Shown: piece by piece, positions 27,832-37,299 of the stretch
Position numbering within the stretch: position 1 is the stretch's first letter
How the letters are laid out: every line of letters starts with the position of its first letter
NCBI GenBank assembly: GCA_963721175.1
Contig: CAVRIG010000001.1
Location: 62,001 to 126,000, forward strand
Length of the DNA stretch: 64,000 nucleotides
DNA from: Aliishimia sp963721175
GTDB lineage: Bacteria > Pseudomonadota > Alphaproteobacteria > Rhodobacterales > Rhodobacteraceae
Direction: 5' to 3'
Program-made: the position numbers and the translations under genes
Notes under the pieces: generated by a model
The model's input: only the letters and a program-made list of their open reading frames with translations
What the model was told of the DNA's origin: nothing
Database searches by the model: none

Positions 27832-27847
27832 CCTGACCCAAGCGGGA

Positions 27848-28279
27848 TCAGAAGCCCAGTTCGTCGGGAGTCGAAAGCCATTTCGCAAGCGTGGCGCTGA
27901 CCGCTTCGGGCCATCTGATCGAAATGTGCTTGTCGAGATCGCTGGCGGCCAAGATCTGCGTGCTGGTCCACCGGATCTCGTCGCCGCAGCTGATGCGGTG
28001 GCGCAGCGTAACCGAGGACTTGCCGATCTTCGTGACACCCAGCTCGAACGACAGCACCTCGCCGAAAAAGGACGGTTTCGAGAAATCGCAGCTCAGGTGA
28101 ACCGTCGGCGTGCCCCAGCGTTCGTTCCAGATGATGCTGTGCCAGGGAAAGCCGATATGCGCCCAGAATTCCTCGTTCACGCCGTTCAGGATATCGAGAT
28201 ACGAGGGGAAGTAAGCGGTTCCCGAGATGTCGCAGTCGCCAAATCGCAACTCGCGCTGCGTGGTGAAGATCTTGTTCAT
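27848..28279 (-). CDS. 4-hydroxybenzoyl-CoA-type thioesterase (hotdog fold)
   Basis: A 143-residue hotdog-fold protein. The N-terminal ELRFGDCDISGTAYFPSYLD has the catalytic Asp in the GDCD context typical of 4-hydroxybenzoyl-CoA thioesterase homologues. It then continues with VNEEFWAHIGFPWHSII and a strand-rich second half. It should cleave an acyl- or aroyl-CoA. It converges on the RidA gene with a 16-base gap and is probably transcribed on its own from the right. Confidence 0.85.
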   Translation of the reverse strand: MNKIFTTQRELRFGDCDISGTAYFPSYLDILNGVNEEFWAHIGFPWHSIIWNERWGTPTVHLSCDFSKPSFFGEVLSFELGVTKIGKSSVTLRHRISCGDEIRWTSTQILAASDLDKHISIRWPEAVSATLAKWLSTPDELGF

Positions 28280-28621
28280 GGTGTCGCGCCCTCAGCATCC
28301 GTCCGCGACTGTTAGAGCATCATGCGCTGACGGTCCATGCGGACGGACGCAGTCGCGGGCGGGGCTGTTGCCGTCTTGCCGGTTCTCCGCAGAAGGGTGG
28401 AGGAGACGCGGACCTTCCGACCCCTTGCGCGACATCTCCGCCACCTCGCCGGACCACGCTGACGGCGGACGTAACCCCCGCGTTCGACCGGGTTGGCGGC
28501 GACACGCGTTAACCATTTTGCGACAAATATTTGGGCCGTGAATGCAACCTTTTGTCGGACTCGAATGTTTCAAACCCAGACGCGGCAACGAGATGTGCCG
28601 CATGAAACTTGAGAGGACGAC
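28280..28621. other. non-coding region upstream of the PRC-barrel gene
   Basis: No gene is visible in 342 bases. The right 120 bases turn AT-richer (TTTTGCGACAAATATTTGG near 28513), as expected for the promoter of the PRC-barrel gene. GTTTCA at 28568-28573 and TGAAAC at 28600-28605 form an inverted repeat across 26 bases whose meaning is unclear. GAGAGGA just before the ATG is the ribosome binding site. Confidence 0.35.
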
Positions 28622-29953
28622 ATGAGAAACCTACTCGCAACAACTGCGATCGCCGCGATGATGTCGCTGCCTGCCGCAGCGCAACAATCGTCGGATTCGA
28701 CCCAGACCGACCAGACGGCAAGCAATTCGCAGTCCGGTCAGCAGCAGGCGTCGAACGATCCGCAACTGCAGAACCGCGGCATGACGATCAATGCATCCGA
28801 CCTGATCCAGCACTCCGTGCACGTCAGGAGCGAAGGCTCGGGCGCGCAGGAACAACTGCCCGAAGAGATGGCTGACGCACCCGACAGTTGGGAAGACGCG
28901 GGTGAGATCGAAGACATCATCATGACCCGCGACGGTCAGCCGAAATCTGTCGTGCTGAACGCCGGTGAATTCCTCGGGATGTCCGACAAGCAGATCGAAA
29001 CCTCCTTCGAAGACCTCCGGTTGGTGCGCGACAGCGATGACGAAGGCGAATTCTTCATCGTCTACACCGGCGACCGAAGCAAGCTGGAGCAGTCCGAGGA
29101 TTACGACACGGCGGCACGCGAAGAGCGTGGCGACATGTCCTACAACGAGCAGAGCGGCAGCATGGACACGGCCCAGGCCGCCGGCGGTGCAGCCGCTGGT
29201 GCTGCAGCCACTCAGTCGCAAAGCGACAACTCCACCGAGACTGCACAGAACGACAGTTCGATGCAGAGCGACGAGGAGTCCGGTCAGCAGGCGCAGTCCG
29301 ACATACGACGACCGACCGAGACCGCGCAGAGCGACAGCGGCTCAATGCAGACCGACGAAGAGGGCACAGAGCAGGCTCAGTCGGACACCGGTGACACCGA
29401 GATGGAGACGGCAGACTCCGAAGAAGGTGTCGTGCTGAACGAAGGCGAAGATACGCAGCAGGCCGAATCGGAGATGAGCGACGACCAGACGGAGACCGCG
29501 CAGACCGGCGATACCGAGACCGGCACGCTGATCACCCAAGGCGAAGCCACCGAACAGGCTCAGGCGGACAGCGAAGAGCAGATGCAGTCGGAAGAATCCC
29601 AGATGGCGGAGACCGAAGAGATGGACGCGACCGCGACGGAAGATGGGACCACCTATCTCGCTCAGACCGACCGTGACGCGCTGACGGCCGAAGACATGGA
29701 AGGGCTGTCCGTCTACGGCACGGGTGGTGAAGACATCGGCGAGATTTCCGAATTGCTGATCGCCGACAGCGGCAAGATCAACAACGTCGTGATCGACGTC
29801 GGCGGTTTCCTCGGCATCGGCGAGAAAAGGGTCTCCGTGCCCTTTGATGAACTGAAGCTGTCCCGCGGAGACGGCGGCATGATGAACGAACTGCGGGTCG
29901 ACGTGGACTACAGCGAGGAAGAGCTGGAAAACATGCAGTCCTGGGAAGACTGA
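28622..29953 (+). CDS. secreted protein with two PRC-barrel domains and acidic repeat linker
   Basis: A 443-residue exported protein. Residues 1-20 are a signal peptide ending LPAAA-QQ. A first PRC-barrel-like domain spans about residues 85-155 (GEIEDIIMTRDGQPKSVVL, LGMSDKQIETSFEDLRLV). A second, near residues 345-435, has MEGLSVYGTGGEDIGEISEL and the canonical VIDVGGFLGIGEKRVSVPF. Between them about 190 residues are rich in Glu, Asp, Gln, Ser and Thr, built on a loose repeat around ETAQ-SD and MQ(S/T)DEE. Exported PRC-barrel proteins are common in Alphaproteobacteria but their function is not settled. A strong terminator follows. Confidence 0.85.
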   Translation: MRNLLATTAIAAMMSLPAAAQQSSDSTQTDQTASNSQSGQQQASNDPQLQNRGMTINASDLIQHSVHVRSEGSGAQEQLPEEMADAPDSWEDAGEIEDIIMTRDGQPKSVVLNAGEFLGMSDKQIETSFEDLRLVRDSDDEGEFFIVYTGDRSKLEQSEDYDTAAREERGDMSYNEQSGSMDTAQAAGGAAAGAAATQSQSDNSTETAQNDSSMQSDEESGQQAQSDIRRPTETAQSDSGSMQTDEEGTEQAQSDTGDTEMETADSEEGVVLNEGEDTQQAESEMSDDQTETAQTGDTETGTLITQGEATEQAQADSEEQMQSEESQMAETEEMDATATEDGTTYLAQTDRDALTAEDMEGLSVYGTGGEDIGEISELLIADSGKINNVVIDVGGFLGIGEKRVSVPFDELKLSRGDGGMMNELRVDVDYSEEELENMQSWED

Positions 29954-29973
29954 CCCCGAGACTTTCCCCGACT

Positions 29974-30003
29974 GGAGGCCGGAACAATCCGGCCTCCTTT
30001 TTT
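29974..30003 (+). terminator. Rho-independent terminator after the PRC-barrel gene
   Basis: The stem GGAGGCCGG (29974-29982) pairs perfectly with CCGGCCTCC (29989-29997) around the loop AACAAT, followed by six T residues. It lies 21 bases after the stop codon. Confidence 0.9.
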
Positions 30004-30158
30004 CATTTGCGGCCGCGGAGGCTGCCGACGGGCGAGCAGGTTCAGGATTGGCCCGGATGCCGTTGGAACTTCTGAACGCCGCGTCGGTTGATCCGGAACG
30101 TCGTGCTCGATCGGGCGTGGCGGAAATTCATTGGAAGCCTTGATCATTGGAGATGCCC

Positions 30159-30774
30159 ATGCCCGACCGGAAACCTTTCACCCGACGCGGTTTGTCGCGT
30201 CGCGATTTTCTCGGATCGTCGGGAGCGGTGTCCGCGACCATAGGACTGTCGGGCGCCAGGGCCGAGGCGCAGAGCCGGGAGGTCGAGGCGGGCACGGGCA
30301 ACCTGATGACCGTGACCCTGACTGTGAATGGACAAGCCCGGACGATGAGCGTGGAGCCGCGCACGACGCTGGTCGAGGCGCTGCGCGACATGCTCGGCCT
30401 GACCGGCACCAAGATCGGCTGCAACCAGGGCCAGTGCGGCGCCTGCACCGTCCTTCTCGACGGGCGGCGGGTCAATTCCTGCCTCACGCTCGCCGTCGCC
30501 GCGGACGGGCGCCGAGATCGTCACGTCGAGGGGCTGGCCGACCCCGGCGGCGACCTGCACCCGATGCAGGCCGCGTTCGCCGAACAGGACGCGTTCCAGT
30601 GCGGCTATTGCACGCCGGGGCAGATCCTGTCGGCCATCGCCTGCATCGACGAGGGCCATGCCGGCAGACGCGGCCGAGATCCGCGAATACATGAGCGGCA
30701 ACCTTTGCCGCTGCGGCGCCTATCCCAACATCGTCGCCGCGGTCGAAGCCGTGCGCGACGCGCAGGAGGGCTGA
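30159..30774 (+). pseudogene. paoA: aldehyde oxidoreductase iron-sulfur subunit (PaoA/YagT-like), frameshifted
   Basis: The start at ATG 30159 has GGAG upstream. A Tat signal is clear: RRGLSRRDFLGSSGAVS. The plant-type [2Fe-2S] domain has KIGCNQGQCGACTVLLDGR and the second cluster domain has FQCGYCTPGQILSA, completed in another frame by GNLCRCGAYPNIVAAV. Single-base changes near 30507, 30525 and 30663 break the frame; the pieces together give about 205 residues and all eight Cys. PaoABC of E. coli oxidises aldehydes in the periplasm. The damage may be sequence error. Confidence 0.75.
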
Positions 30775-30777
30775 GCC

Positions 30778-31793
30778 ATGCGGAATTTCGCATATCACCG
30801 CCCCGCCAGCCTGTCGGACGCGATCGAGGCGGCCGCGGCGCCGAGGACGCCGAATCCTCGCCGGCGGCACCACCATGGTCGATCTGATGAAGATCGGCGT
30901 GCGCGAGCCCGACGCGCTCGTCGACATCACCGGCCTGCGCCGAACTCGAAGGGTATCGAGGTCGGCAGCGGACCGGATCACGCTTCGGCGCGCTGGCGCG
31001 GATGGCGGACGTGGCCGGTGACGACGCCATCGACGACCGCGGCGCCGGTGCTGATCGGAATCGCTCTGGAAGGCGGCGAGCCCGCAATTGCGCAACGCCG
31101 CGCGCCTGGGCGGCAACATCCTGCAGCGCACGCGGTGCCCCTATTTCCGCGACACCGCCTATGCGCAGTGCAACAAGCGCGCGCCCGGATCGGGCTGCGC
31201 CGCGCTCGAGGGCGGCGAGACCGACATGCACGCCATCCTCGGCGGGTCCGAGGCTTGCGTCGCGATGTATCCCGGCGATTTCGCGCAGGCGCTGATCGCC
31301 TTCGACGCCGAGGTGGCGACCGAGGGCCCGGGCGGCACCCGCACCATCCCCTTCGCCGACCTGCACGTCCTGCCCGGCGACACGCCCGAGATCGAAACGA
31401 TGCTGGAGCCCGGCGAGATCGTCACGCGGATCGACGGTGCCGGTCATCCCCGCGCTGAAGGCCAGCCACTACCTCAAGGCCCGCGACCGCGAAAGCTATG
31501 CGTTCGCCAGCGCCTCGGCGGCGGTCGGCGTCTGGAAATGGACGGCGATACCGTCCGGGACGTGCGCATCGCGCTGGGCGGCGTCGCCTCGGTGCCCTGG
31601 CGCGCGCAGCGCGGCCGAAGAGAGCGCTGAAGGGCGGGCCGCTGACCGAGGAGACGGCCCGCGAGGCCGGCCGCATCGCCTTCGAGGACGCGCAGCCGCT
31701 CGAAGGGTCGGAGTACAAGATCAAGCTCGGCGCCGACGTTGTCGCCGGTGCGCTGATGACGGCGCAAGTGCGCGCGCGAAAGGAGGCGAATGA
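30778..31793 (+). pseudogene. paoB: aldehyde oxidoreductase FAD subunit (PaoB/YagS-like), frameshifted
   Basis: The ATG at 30778 lies three bases after the small subunit. Pieces in three frames give RNFAYHRPASLSDAIEAA, TTMVDLMKIGVREPDALVDI, NAARLGGNILQRTRCPYFRD and CNKRAPGSGCAALEGG. The last two carry the Cys residues of the additional [4Fe-4S] site that marks the PaoB/YagS type among these FAD subunits. Later pieces such as FDAEVATEGPGGTRTIPFAD and KASHYLKARDRESYAF are also conserved. Six or more single-base gains and losses interrupt the frame. The native length would be about 330 residues, normal for the family. Confidence 0.75.
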
Positions 31794-34080
31794 TGGCCCA
31801 GACGATCAACACCGCAGTCACCCGCACCGATGCGCCGCGCAAGGTGACCGGCACCGCGACCTATGCCGCCGACGTGATGCCCGCCGGGCATGCTGCACGG
31901 CGCGCTCGCCACCTCGGCGATCGCCGTGGGCACGTTGACCGGCCATCGACACCAGCAGCGCCGAGGCCGAGCCGGGCGTCGTGGCGGTCTTCACCCACGA
32001 GAACCTGCCCGACTACAAGACCGTCAAGGGGTTCTATGCCGGCGGGCCCGGCATCGGCGAGCTTCTGGCCGATGGAAGGCACCGAGATCAAATATGCGGG
32101 CCAGCCCATCGCCTATGTCGTGGCCGAAACCGCCGCCGCCGCCCGGCGCGGCGCGCAACTGATCGAGGCGACCTACGAGGAGGCGCGCGGCAGCGCATCC
32201 ACATGGACCCCGGCGAAAGCTTCGTCGTCGGCGCGCAAGGGGACGCCAAGGGCATGGTCACCACCAAGGGCGACGTCAGCCAAGGGCCTCGCCGACGCCG
32301 CGCAGACGGTCGAGGTGGAATACACCACGCCGTTCCAGCACCACAATCCGATGGAGATGTTCGCCGCCACCGCCGAATGGCGGCGGCGACCGGCTGACCG
32401 TCTGGATGCCGTCGCAATCGGTGCGCACCCTGCGCGCGCGGCATCGCTGCGGCCTACGGGCTGCCGGAAACGGCGGTGCGGGTGATCTCGCCCTTCGTCG
32501 GCGGCGCCTTCGGCTCGAAGGCCGGGATCACGCCCTATACGATGCTGACCATCGCCGCGGCGAAGGCGGTGCGGCGCGCCGGTGCGCCTGATCGTGACGC
32601 GGCCGCAGATGTACACCGTCGCCACGTTCCGGCCCGAGAGCGTGCAGACGCTTCCGGCTGGGCGCCGATGCGGACGGGCAGGCTGACGGCGTTCGAGCAT
32701 ATCGAGATCGCGCAGACCTCGCAGTTCGACGCGGTGGTCAATCCGGGCACGCACATGACCCGGGCGATGTATGCCTGCCCGAACATCCACACCGAACAGC
32801 GGCTGGCGCGGTCGGACACCAATACCGGCGGGCTTCATGCGCGCGCCGAACGAGATGCAGACCTTCTTTGGCCTCGAACAGCGCGATGGACGAGCTGGCG
32901 CACAAGCTGGAGCATGGACCCGGTGGAGCTGCGCCGCGTCAACGACACGCGACCGGCACCCGGTCGAGGACGTGCCGTTCTCCTCGCGCTCGCTGATGGA
33001 GTGCTACGACGCGGTGTCGGAAAGCTTCGGCTGGGCCGGGCGCGATGCCGACGGTCGGCGGCATGACCGATGGCGACTGGCTGGTCGGCTACGGCTGCGC
33101 CACCGCGACCTATCCCACGAACATCCTCGCCCTCCAACGCGCGGGTGCGGATGCAGGGCGACGGCCATGCCTATCATCGAACTTGCCGCACATGACGTCG
33201 GCACCGGCAGCTACACGATCTTCGCGCAGATCGCGGCGGCGCGGCTCGGCCTGCCGGTCGGCGCCTGCGACGTGGTGATGGGTGAGGCCGAGCCTGCCGC
33301 TGGCGCCGATTTCGGGCGGCTCCACCACGGCGGCGTCGGCGGGATCGGCCGTGCATCGACGCCTGCATGCAACGTCGCGGCCGAGGTCGCGCGGCAAGTT
33401 CGGCGCAGTGCAGGACGGTCCGCTTTGCGGGCGTCGATCCCGACCGCGATCACGCTCGACGAGGGCGTGCTGCGCGGGCCCGGACGGGCAGAGCCAGTCG
33501 CTGGTCGACGCGCTGGCGTCGACCCCGCGTGGCGAGGTCGACGGCGGAGGGCGACTTCCGGCACCCGGCGCTGACCGACAAGGACTGATCCGCGCGACCT
33601 ATCAAGGCGGCTATGGCGCTGCCGGACCGGTCACGCCGGAAATGGCGATGTTCGCCTTCGGCGCCGAGATGGCGGAGGTGCGCGTGCACCGCTGGACGCA
33701 CGAGATCCGCGTGCCGCGCCTGCACGGCGCCTTTGCGGCCGGCACGTGGCTCAACCGCAAGACGGCGCATTCGCAGCTGATGGGCGGGATGGTCTGGGGC
33801 ATCGGCTCGGCGCTCCACGAGGTGACCGAGACCGACGAGCCGCGCGCGCGCTTCCTCAACGCCAACATCGCGGAATACCTGATCCCGGTGAACGCCGGAC
33901 ATCCGCGAGGTGCGCGTCGAGATGCTCGAGGAGCAGGACGACTACGTCAACCCGCTGGGCGTGAAGGGCATCGGCGAGCTGGGCATCGTCGGAACCGCCG
34001 CCGCGATCGCAAACGCCGTGCATCACGCGACGGGAACGCGTGTCCGCCGGCTGCCCATCGCGATGTCGGATCTCGTCTAG
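31793..34080 (+). pseudogene. paoC: aldehyde oxidoreductase molybdenum subunit (PaoC/YagR-like), frameshifted
   Basis: The start at ATG 31793 follows AGGAGG and overlaps the previous stop (ATGA). The molybdopterin-cytosine-dinucleotide domain is readable throughout in shifting frames: RKVTGTATYAADVMPAG, ISPFVGGAFGSKAGITPYTM, NPGTHMTRAMYACPNIHTEQ, ELAAHDVGTGSYTIFAQIAA, and LGVKGIGELGIVGTAAAIAN with the catalytic Glu. The TAG stop is at 34078. More than a dozen single-base changes break it, while the peptides between them remain conserved. Unbroken it would be about 740-760 residues, the size of PaoC. A PaoD-type chaperone gene is not next to it. Confidence 0.75.
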
Positions 34081-34133
34081 GTCGCGCTTCACCCGCCGGT
34101 TCAGAAAGCCCTGGGACAAAATCTTGCCCAATG

Positions 34134-34167
34134 AAAAAGCCCCGCCGCAAATATGTGCGGAAGGGCT
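34134..34167 (-). terminator. terminator of the leftward coiled-coil gene
   Basis: On the minus strand AGCCC and CCGC pair with GCGG and GGGCT around an 8-base loop with a small 2x2 internal bulge, followed by five T residues (plus strand A34134-A34138). It lies about 22 bases after the stop at 34190. Confidence 0.7.
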
Positions 34168-34189
34168 CATTAATGAGATTGCTTTGGCG

Positions 34190-35290
34190 TCAGTCGCTTT
34201 CGCTGGCGCTGTCGTCCGTAGAAGATCCGCTATTGCCACTCTGGTTCGACGATTGCGAAGCCTCTTGGTTCTGGCTGGATCCCGAATTCTCACCGGATTG
34301 CGAACCTTCCTGACCACGCGTCCAGGATTCGTCCGACTGACCGTCGGTTTGACCCGACCCGCCGGTCACGACCGTCCATCCGTTGTCCAAAGTTGAAGAG
34401 CCACTATCCGTGGACGAAGAGGTCATTGCATCTTCGCTTGTCTGCAACGAGCTGATCCGCTCCTCGATTTCAGCCAGACGCGATGCGCGCTGGTCGATGT
34501 TTTCGGCAAGTTCGGCGATGAACCCGCGCAATTCGTTCCGTTGCTCGAGCGCGCTGTCGATATCGCTCTGCAAGGTGTCGCTCCGTTGCGACAGCGAGGC
34601 CACCTGCTGGTCGAGCGTGTCGCGGCGCGAGGTCATGTCCGCCATCTGCTGTTCCATGGCGGAGATGTCTTCCTCCAGCTTTTTGTTCTTCTGGGTGTTT
34701 TCCTGCAATGCGGTTTCGGAGGTCGCCACTTCCTCGGACAAGCGCGAACTGTCCTCTGCCAGCGATGCCAGGTTTTCCCGCATGTTCGCTTCGGCATTCC
34801 GCGCCTCTTCCAGGCGGGAGTTTGCATCGTCGAGTTCCGCCTGCTGCGTGGTGATCTGCTCTTCGATCTCGGACCTGCGCGTCTCGAAGCTCTCCATCTC
34901 CTCGCGCAGGGGCGCGACTTGCTCCTGCATCTGGGCCAGGCTTTCCTCCTGACGTGCGACCTCGGTGGTGAGCTCCTCGTTACGGCTTTCCATCTCTTCG
35001 ATCTGCGATTGCAACGTGTCGACCTCGGATTGCGCCGCGGTGCGCTGGCCTTCCAGGTTTTCGAGTTCGGGACGCAGACCGTCGATCTGAATTTGCAGTT
35101 CCTCGAGCGTGCCGGCCGCGTCCTCCTGTGACGCCAGTGACACTTCGAGCGAGCTGATCGAGGTGTTCAATCTCTCCTCGGTCCGGGACGCATTCACGCC
35201 GAAATAGATCGCGAACAGCCAGCCGATCACTGCGATGGCACCGACCAAGATGAGTTTTCCGTCTGAAGTCCTGCCGTTGTCGTTCGCCAC
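34190..35290 (-). CDS. membrane-anchored coiled-coil protein
   Basis: A 366-residue protein that starts at GTG 35290 with AAGGAG seven bases upstream. Residues about 12-30 (LILVGAIAVIGWLFAIYFGV) are one transmembrane helix. Residues 40-300 form a long coiled coil rich in Glu, Gln and Leu with heptad spacing. The C-terminal 65 residues are a Ser/Gly/Gln-rich disordered tail. I do not recognise a family; similar architecture occurs in envelope-spanning and stalk-like proteins. An EcfG-type promoter 60 bases upstream of the start suggests control by the general stress response. The longer frame up to 35548 is unlikely to be translated. Confidence 0.75.
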   Translation of the reverse strand: MANDNGRTSDGKLILVGAIAVIGWLFAIYFGVNASRTEERLNTSISSLEVSLASQEDAAGTLEELQIQIDGLRPELENLEGQRTAAQSEVDTLQSQIEEMESRNEELTTEVARQEESLAQMQEQVAPLREEMESFETRRSEIEEQITTQQAELDDANSRLEEARNAEANMRENLASLAEDSSRLSEEVATSETALQENTQKNKKLEEDISAMEQQMADMTSRRDTLDQQVASLSQRSDTLQSDIDSALEQRNELRGFIAELAENIDQRASRLAEIEERISSLQTSEDAMTSSSTDSGSSTLDNGWTVVTGGSGQTDGQSDESWTRGQEGSQSGENSGSSQNQEASQSSNQSGNSGSSTDDSASESD

Positions 35291-35349
35291 CTGAAATCTC
35301 CTTTGCCAGCGCCGCCGGGCGACACCCGGTGCCGCCATCATGTTGAACA

Positions 35350-35374
35350 AACGGCACTGGGCCCGTTTGGTTCC
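35350..35374 (-). promoter_or_regulatory. EcfG-type (general stress) promoter for the coiled-coil gene
   Basis: On the minus strand GGAAC (35374-35370) and CGTT (35353-35350) are separated by exactly 16 bases, matching the known alphaproteobacterial EcfG consensus GGAAC-N16/17-CGTT. The -10 lies 60 bases upstream of the GTG start. On the opposite strand GGAAC at 35397-35401 is followed after 16 bases by GGTT (35418-35421), a weaker match that could serve the divergent lipid kinase gene. Confidence 0.65.
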
Positions 35375-35487
35375 TCTTCCGCGAGAGGGTTCCACTGGAA
35401 CCTGCAGAACGGTCGCGGGTTGTCGTTTCGTCTGCGGACGCCAGATCCATCCCGAATCTGGAACAGCGTGGCACGAGGAAGCGCGAA

Positions 35488-36483
35488 GTGAAATCAAATC
35501 CCGGGCCGGGGCCGGACATCGGCAATATGCAGGAGGATGCGACGGCAACCGCGCCGTCCGAGACCGACGCGGACTCTCGGATCTGCGTGATCGTGAACCT
35601 CAAGTCAGGTAAGCAGCGGGGCGAAAGCGAGGTCTCGAGGCTGCGCGAGGAATTCGGCAGATACGGTCTCGAGGTCAGGATCGAGGATTTCGAGCCGGGG
35701 ACCGACGCGGTCGCGTTGACCAGGGACATGGTCGAAGCGGGCCACAAGACGATCGTGGCCGCGGGTGGCGACGGCACGATTGCCGGCGTCGTCGGCGCGC
35801 TCGAAGGCACTGGGTGCAAGCTGGGTGTGCTTCCCATGGGCACGTTCAACTACTTCGCACGCTCGCTCGACATCCCCCTCGATCTGAGCGACGCGGTCCG
35901 GGTCATCGCCGACGGCCATACCCGCCCACTCTCCATCGCGACGGCGAACGACGAGGTTTTCCTCAACAACGCCAATTTCGGCCTCTACCCCCAGATCCTC
36001 AAGACCCGCGAACAAACCTATGCGTTCTGGGGGCGCGGCAAGCTTGCCGCCTACTGGTCGGTCCTCAAGACGCTCTTCAGGGGCCCGCGCCTGCTGTCGC
36101 TGCGCATACGCACGGACGACGAAGAGCTGCAGGTGCGCACGCCAATGGCGTTCGTGTTCAACAACGCGTTTCAGTTGCGCCGTATGGAGCTGGAGGGGGC
36201 GGACTGCCTCGAGAACGGGCGGCTGGCGCTTCTTTATGCGCCGGACCGCGGCCGGGGCGGCCTGTTTCTGAGCACCCTCGCCATGGTGCTCGGAATCGCG
36301 CGGAAGGAAAGGGATTTCCACCTCGTCTGCTCGCGCGCCTTCGAGATCGAGGCGAAGCAGAAATTCCTCAAGGTCGCCCGGGACGGCGAGCGCGAAACGA
36401 TGATGTGCCCGCTTCGCATCCGCCTGAAGGACCAGACACTAGACACCTACGTGCCCGAAGGCAGCGATGACGAGGCCCGATGA
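35488..36483 (+). CDS. diacylglycerol kinase-family lipid kinase (YegS/BmrU-like)
   Basis: A 331-residue protein with a GTG start at 35488 after GAGGAA. The catalytic domain begins ICVIVNLKSGKQRGESEVSR and has the nucleotide-binding IVAAGGDGTIAGVVGAL and VLPMGTFNYFARSL, typical of lipid and sphingosine kinases. The C-terminal half is the beta-sandwich domain with FLNNANFGLYPQI and MAFVFNNAFQLRRM. The substrate is a lipid headgroup or diacylglycerol, not identifiable here. The TGA overlaps the next gene's ATG, so a two-gene operon with the phosphoesterase is clear. Confidence 0.9.
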   Translation: MKSNPGPGPDIGNMQEDATATAPSETDADSRICVIVNLKSGKQRGESEVSRLREEFGRYGLEVRIEDFEPGTDAVALTRDMVEAGHKTIVAAGGDGTIAGVVGALEGTGCKLGVLPMGTFNYFARSLDIPLDLSDAVRVIADGHTRPLSIATANDEVFLNNANFGLYPQILKTREQTYAFWGRGKLAAYWSVLKTLFRGPRLLSLRIRTDDEELQVRTPMAFVFNNAFQLRRMELEGADCLENGRLALLYAPDRGRGGLFLSTLAMVLGIARKERDFHLVCSRAFEIEAKQKFLKVARDGERETMMCPLRIRLKDQTLDTYVPEGSDDEAR

Positions 36484-37289
36484 GACGGCTCGTGCATCTC
36501 TCCGACCTGCATTTCGGTCGCGAGCGTCCGGAATTGCTCGATCCCCTGATCGAGCAGATCAACGACCTCGCGCCCGATCTCGTCGCGATTTCCGGCGATC
36601 TCACGCAGCGGGCGAGGCACAGCCAGTTCCGGCGCGCGCGTGAGCTGATCGACCGACTGGAAAGCGAGGTCCTCGTGGTTCCGGGAAACCACGACACGCC
36701 GCTCGACAACGTGTTCGAGAGGGTGATGACGCCGTTCCGCCGCTACAAGAAATGGATCTCCCGCGATCTGGAGCCGCAGGTGAAGGACGGTGAATGGACC
36801 GTGGTCGGCATCAACACGGTCAATCCCCTGGGCTGGCAAAGTGGCTGGTTCGACAGGCATGACATCGCCACGGTGCGGAAGGCGTTCGAGGCCACGGAAC
36901 CCGGCAGTTTCCGGATCATCGTCGTGCATCATCCCATGGAACACCTCCCGGGCGAGCAGAAGAAGCTGATGCGCGGGGCGGGCAAGGCGATCGGCGAACT
37001 GGCGGACCTGCAGACCGATGTCGTCCTCTCCGGGCATCTGCACAGTTGGCGCGCGGATCTCTTCGCCAGTCGCGTCGATCACCCGTCGCTGTTGCAGGTC
37101 CATGCCGGAACCGGGCTCTCGCACCGCCTGCGCGGCGAGGAGAACGACTACAACCTGCTGACCTTCGACCAGGATCGCGTGAGCGTGGAGCGCTTCGCCT
37201 GCGAGGATCCCGAAAACTGTTACAGCATGGTCGTTCGGGTAGATTTCCAGCGTGACGAGGACGGCTGGATTCCGGTCGATCCGCCCTGA
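36480..37289 (+). CDS. calcineurin-like metallophosphoesterase
   Basis: A 269-residue phosphoesterase with the complete metal-site series: RLVHLSDLHFG (Asp, His), LVAISGDLTQRA (Asp), VLVVPGNHDTPLDN (Asn, His), IIVVHHPMEHL (His) and VVLSGHLHSWRADL (His, His). The layout resembles cyclic nucleotide and lipid phosphodiesterases of the CpdA/LpxH type. It is translationally coupled to the lipid kinase, so a lipid phosphate substrate is reasonable but inferred. It ends ten bases from the convergent metallopeptidase gene. Confidence 0.9.
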   Translation: MRRLVHLSDLHFGRERPELLDPLIEQINDLAPDLVAISGDLTQRARHSQFRRARELIDRLESEVLVVPGNHDTPLDNVFERVMTPFRRYKKWISRDLEPQVKDGEWTVVGINTVNPLGWQSGWFDRHDIATVRKAFEATEPGSFRIIVVHHPMEHLPGEQKKLMRGAGKAIGELADLQTDVVLSGHLHSWRADLFASRVDHPSLLQVHAGTGLSHRLRGEENDYNLLTFDQDRVSVERFACEDPENCYSMVVRVDFQRDEDGWIPVDPP

Positions 37290-37299
37290 GGCGTCCCGC

